Of a stretch of 7,858 bases of DNA, positions 5,302 through 7,858 are shown one piece after another. The translations under genes were made by a program, and so were the position numbers. Position 1 is the first letter of the stretch. Every line of letters begins with the position of its first letter. The DNA lies in contig DASWCG010000048.1 in the NCBI GenBank assembly GCA_036390175.1, positions 1 to 7,858 of the forward strand. The letters are read 5' to 3'. Origin of the DNA: DASQHY01 sp036390175 (GTDB lineage Bacteria; Acidobacteriota; Terriglobia; Acidiferrales; UBA7541). The notes below the pieces were generated by a model. That model was not told where the DNA came from. It did not search any database and worked only from the letters and a program-made list of their open reading frames with translations.

Positions 5302-5320
5302 CCGGGCCATAGGTGCCCGG
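5302..5320 (+). promoter_or_regulatory. GC hairpin just before the biotin carboxylase start
   Basis: CCGGGC (5302-5307) and GCCCGG (5315-5320) form a perfect 6-bp stem with a 7-base loop CATAGGT. The AGG in the loop is the only Shine-Dalgarno-like sequence near the ATG at 5329. The stem could therefore affect initiation or mark the end of the preceding transcript; it lacks a T-run, so it is not a typical terminator. Confidence 0.3.
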
Positions 5321-5328
5321 CTATAAAA

Positions 5329-6870
5329 ATGTTCAAGAAAATTCTCATCGCCAATCGCGGCGAGATTGCCGTGCGCATCCTGCGCGCCTGCCGCGAACTG
5401 GACATTGCCGCCGTCGCGGTGTTCAGCGAGGCCGACCGCGCGGCCCTGCACGTTCGTCTGGCCGGCGAAGCCTATCCGATTGGCCCGGCGCCTTCGCGCG
5501 AGAGTTATCTTCGCATCGACAAGCTGATGGATGTGGCGCGGCGCTCCGGCTGCGACGCGCTCCATCCCGGATACGGATTCCTTGCCGAAAACCCGGCGCT
5601 GCCGCGCGCCTGCATTGCAGCGGGGATCACCTTCATCGGGCCGACGGCCGATGCCATGGAAGCTTTGGGCTCAAAGACCGCGGCGCGCCAACTTGCCAAG
5701 CGCTGCGATGTGCCGACGGTTCCCGGTGCGTTCGATCCCCTCGAGCGCCTGGAAGACGCGCGGCAACTTGCGCGCGAAATCGGTTACCCCGTGCTCTTGA
5801 AAGCCGTCGCGGGCGGCGGCGGCAAAGGGATGCGCCTCGTGGCGCGCGAGGCGGAACTTGCCGCTTCGTGGCGCGACGCCGGTTCGGAAGCGCTCAACGC
5901 TTTCGGCGATTCCCGCCTGTACCTTGAGAAATATCTCGAGCGGCCGCGGCACATCGAGATTCAAATCCTGGCGGACACCCACGGCCGCGTCGTCTCGCTC
6001 GGCGAACGGGAGTGTTCGGTGCAGCGCCGCCATCAAAAGGTCATCGAGGAGTCCCCTTCGCCGGCCGTTACGCCGGAGTTGCGCCGGGCCATGGGCGAAG
6101 CGGCGGTGCGCCTCGCGCGGGCCGGCGGCTACACCAACGCCGGAACCGTGGAATTTCTTGTGGACGATGCGCGCAATTTTTATTTTCTCGAGGTCAACGC
6201 GCGCCTCCAGGTCGAGCACCCTGTCACCGAACTGGTCACCGGCCTCGATCTCGTCAAATTGCAAATCGCCATCGCCGCCGGACACCGCCTGCCCTTCGCG
6301 TGGGAGTCCATCGCGCCCCGCGGCCACGCCATCGAGTGCCGGCTCTACGCCGAAGACCCCGAGAACAACTTTTTTCCTTCGCCCGGAAAGATCCTCACGC
6401 GCCGCACGCCCAGCGGCCCGGGGATTCGCCTCGACGACGGCGTCTATGCCGGCTGGACCGTGCCCGCCGATTACGATCCGCTTCTGGGAAAACTGATTGC
6501 CTGGGGCAATAGCCGCGAGGAAGCCGTTGCGCGGTTGCGCCGCGCGCTCGAAGAGTACGGCGTCAGCGGCATCAAGACGAACACTTCATTGTTCCGCTCC
6601 ATTCTGGCGGACCCGGAATTTGTGCTCGGCAAAATTCACACGCGCTGGCTCGATGAACGTCTCCAGTTACCCGCCGGCGCTATCCCGCAAGACGGCGATC
6701 TCTCCGGCGCCAGTGGTGCCGCCGCCCTCGCCGCGGCGTTGTGGCACGTGCAACATAACGGCGCGTCTTCTCTGGAAAAGCCCTCCGGAGCCGAAGAGAG
6801 CGTATCGCGATGGAAGCTCCACGGCCGCGGCGAGCAATTGAATCGCACGCCGCGCCGCTCGCGCGAATAA
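5329..6870 (+). CDS. accC: Biotin carboxylase subunit of an acyl-CoA/acetyl-CoA carboxylase
   Basis: This cytoplasmic ATP-grasp enzyme carboxylates biotin on the carrier protein, using ATP and bicarbonate. The N-terminus MFKKILIANRGEIAVRI is the classic family start and fixes the ATG. Visible residues are K116 in GSKTAAR, K158 before the glycine-rich GGGGKGMR loop (162-169), H208, K237 in RRHQKVIEESP, E275, then E288-V-N290-A-R292 with E296, and R338 in ECRLYAEDP; these match the ATP, metal, bicarbonate and biotin contacts known for this family. At 513 residues it exceeds a stand-alone AccC (about 450). The extra 65 or so residues resemble the linker that follows the biotin carboxylase domain in fused alpha subunits of propionyl- or methylcrotonyl-CoA carboxylase. 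The biotin carrier gene begins 7 bp downstream. The acyl substrate cannot be told. Confidence 0.95.
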   Translation: MFKKILIANRGEIAVRILRACRELDIAAVAVFSEADRAALHVRLAGEAYPIGPAPSRESYLRIDKLMDVARRSGCDALHPGYGFLAENPALPRACIAAGITFIGPTADAMEALGSKTAARQLAKRCDVPTVPGAFDPLERLEDARQLAREIGYPVLLKAVAGGGGKGMRLVAREAELAASWRDAGSEALNAFGDSRLYLEKYLERPRHIEIQILADTHGRVVSLGERECSVQRRHQKVIEESPSPAVTPELRRAMGEAAVRLARAGGYTNAGTVEFLVDDARNFYFLEVNARLQVEHPVTELVTGLDLVKLQIAIAAGHRLPFAWESIAPRGHAIECRLYAEDPENNFFPSPGKILTRRTPSGPGIRLDDGVYAGWTVPADYDPLLGKLIAWGNSREEAVARLRRALEEYGVSGIKTNTSLFRSILADPEFVLGKIHTRWLDERLQLPAGAIPQDGDLSGASGAAALAAALWHVQHNGASSLEKPSGAEESVSRWKLHGRGEQLNRTPRRSRE

Positions 6871-6877
6871 CACGCCC

Positions 6878-7381
6878 ATGAAACTGGAGATAAAAATTGC
6901 CGGCCGGACGCGCATCGTTGGGCTGGAGCGCCGCGATGCGGCATGGCGCGCTCAGCTGGACGGCCGCGCTGTGGAAGTCGCCCCCGTTGAGGTTTCACCG
7001 GGAACCTATTCCATCCTTCTCGATGGGCGCTCGTATGAACTCACGGTTCATGCTGTTCCGGAGTCCGGGACTCTGCGCGTGCAATCCGGGACGCAAGAAT
7101 TTTCCGCGGAGGTGCTGGACCCCCGCGCGTGGCGCAGCCGCCGGCACGGCCTGCTGGAAGCCGAAGGCCGCCAGCAGATTCTCTCGCCGATGCCGGGCAA
7201 AGTCGTGCGCGTGCTGGTGCAGCCGGGAGAAACGGTGGAAGCAGGCCAGGGCCTGCTGGTGATCGAAGCCATGAAAATGCAAAATGAAATCCGTTCGCCG
7301 AAGAGCGGAATTGTCGAGCGCCTGCTCGCCGCCGAAGGCCAAGCCGTCAATGCCGGCGAAGTTCTCGCCGTTGTGGCTTGA
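6878..7381 (+). CDS. Biotin carboxyl carrier protein with N-terminal beta domain
   Basis: The 167-residue protein carries the biotin that the preceding enzyme carboxylates and swings it to a carboxyltransferase. The C-terminal biotinyl domain (about 100-167) contains SPMPGKV at 103-109 and EAMKMQNEI at 130-138, with K133 as the biotinylation site and the mirrored second half SPKSGIVERLL. Residues 1-80 form a strand-rich region like the barrel that connects biotin carboxylase and carrier domains in fused carboxylase alpha subunits. It starts 7 bp after the accC stop with no clear Shine-Dalgarno, which suggests translational coupling and fixed stoichiometry. It differs from Escherichia coli AccB, which has a proline/alanine-rich N-terminus, so I leave the symbol blank. 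Confidence 0.93.
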   Translation: MKLEIKIAGRTRIVGLERRDAAWRAQLDGRAVEVAPVEVSPGTYSILLDGRSYELTVHAVPESGTLRVQSGTQEFSAEVLDPRAWRSRRHGLLEAEGRQQILSPMPGKVVRVLVQPGETVEAGQGLLVIEAMKMQNEIRSPKSGIVERLLAAEGQAVNAGEVLAVVA

Positions 7382-7383
7382 AT

Positions 7384-7858
7384 TTATTTTGCGGGCGGCT
7401 TTGCGGAGGCGGGAATTTTCGCGGCGTCGGGCAATTTGCCGTTGGCTTCCAGGACTTGCCGCGCGAGGTAATTCGTCACGCGCGCTTCGTCGCGGGCGAT
7501 GGAAAGATACGCGGCGCGGAGGAGCTGTTCCTTGCGGTTCTTCAGAGTGTCGCGAACGGTCTGCTGCACCTGCGGATCGGAAAGGTCGCGCTGCCCAGCC
7601 GATTCGCGCGCGATGAGCTTCAGGATTGTGTATTTGTCCTTTTGCGCGACGACCGGACTGACTTGCCCGGGCTTCAGCGCCAGCACAGCCCTCTTCAAGG
7701 CGGGATCGGCTTTGTTCAGCGCCGACTCCGGAACGTAGCCGAGATCACCGCCATTGGTCGAGGTGCTGGGATCCTCGGAATAATCCGTTGCGACCTGGGC
7801 GAAGTCGGCGCCGCCGTTCAGACGGTCCATTAACATCGCCAGCTTGCGCTTGGCCTCG
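7384..7858 (-). CDS. Parvulin-type peptidyl-prolyl cis-trans isomerase, C-terminal part
   Basis: The frame stays open through the window's right edge, so the N-terminus, including any signal peptide, lies outside. The visible 157 residues hold the second half of a PpiC/SurA-like rotamase domain: DFAQVATDYSEDPSTSTNGGDLGYVPESALN, then a LKPGQVSPVV strand and a DKYTILKL strand, the usual end of the fold. A helical segment (about 75-125 of this fragment) with many charged residues and an Ala/Pro/Lys-rich tail follow. Proteins of this kind usually act in the periplasm, helping outer-membrane or secreted proteins fold at proline bonds; location is inferred. It converges on the biotin carrier gene with only 2 bp between the stops and no terminator between them. 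Confidence 0.9.
   Translation of the reverse strand, partial: EAKRKLAMLMDRLNGGADFAQVATDYSEDPSTSTNGGDLGYVPESALNKADPALKRAVLALKPGQVSPVVAQKDKYTILKLIARESAGQRDLSDPQVQQTVRDTLKNRKEQLLRAAYLSIARDEARVTNYLARQVLEANGKLPDAAKIPASAKPPAK

Noticed and set aside
5313..5927. Long Arg-rich open frame overlapping accC
   Set aside because: It is a GC-rich shadow of accC in another frame, and accC has complete catalytic motifs.
1..7858. CRISPR array, tRNA or rRNA genes
   Set aside because: No regularly spaced palindromic repeats with unique spacers beyond the three 40-bp units, which have no constant repeat/spacer structure, and no tRNA or rRNA signature was seen.

Overview
The window reads as chromosomal DNA from a fairly GC-rich, soil-type bacterium. 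The best guess is an Acidobacteriota (Terriglobia) genome. This is inferred from the split biotin carboxylase / biotin carrier gene pair, the alanine- and lysine-rich tail of the parvulin-type isomerase, and two hairpin repeats of a type I associate with that phylum. No rRNA or other marker gene is present to prove it.

Layout. Positions 1-249 (minus) carry the N-terminal part of a small cysteine-containing protein. It has a well-formed promoter at 356-384 whose -10 region overlaps a perfect 12-bp palindrome. A 372-bp divergent spacer separates it from a short-chain dehydrogenase/reductase (622-1371, plus). Then comes an AT-richer accessory block: a DUF5677-like gene (1667-2506), a DUF2971-like gene (2503-3270) joined to it by an ATGA overlap, a roughly 100-bp MITE-like inverted-repeat element (3303-3410), and a convergent gene (3471-4133, minus) for a HEPN-type protein with a C-terminal zinc ribbon. 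A 640-bp gene-free stretch follows. It holds two related hairpin repeats, a sigma70-like promoter and three direct repeats of about 40 bp, leading to a small zinc-finger-like protein (4774-5286). The right end is GC-rich housekeeping sequence: biotin carboxylase (5329-6870), biotin carrier protein (6878-7381), and, convergent and 2 bp away, the C-terminal part of a parvulin-type peptidyl-prolyl isomerase (7384-7858, minus).

How the genes fit together. The two carboxylase genes together make the alpha half of an acyl-CoA (or acetyl-CoA) carboxylase: ATP-dependent carboxylation of biotin, then presentation of carboxybiotin to a carboxyltransferase that is not in this window. The accessory block is the most interesting part. 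Two unrelated-looking proteins both contain an R-x(4-5)-H motif of the kind found in HEPN ribonucleases, one is translationally coupled to a DUF2971 protein, and mobile or repeat sequences lie beside them. That resembles a stress, toxin or phage-defence locus, but the function is inference only.
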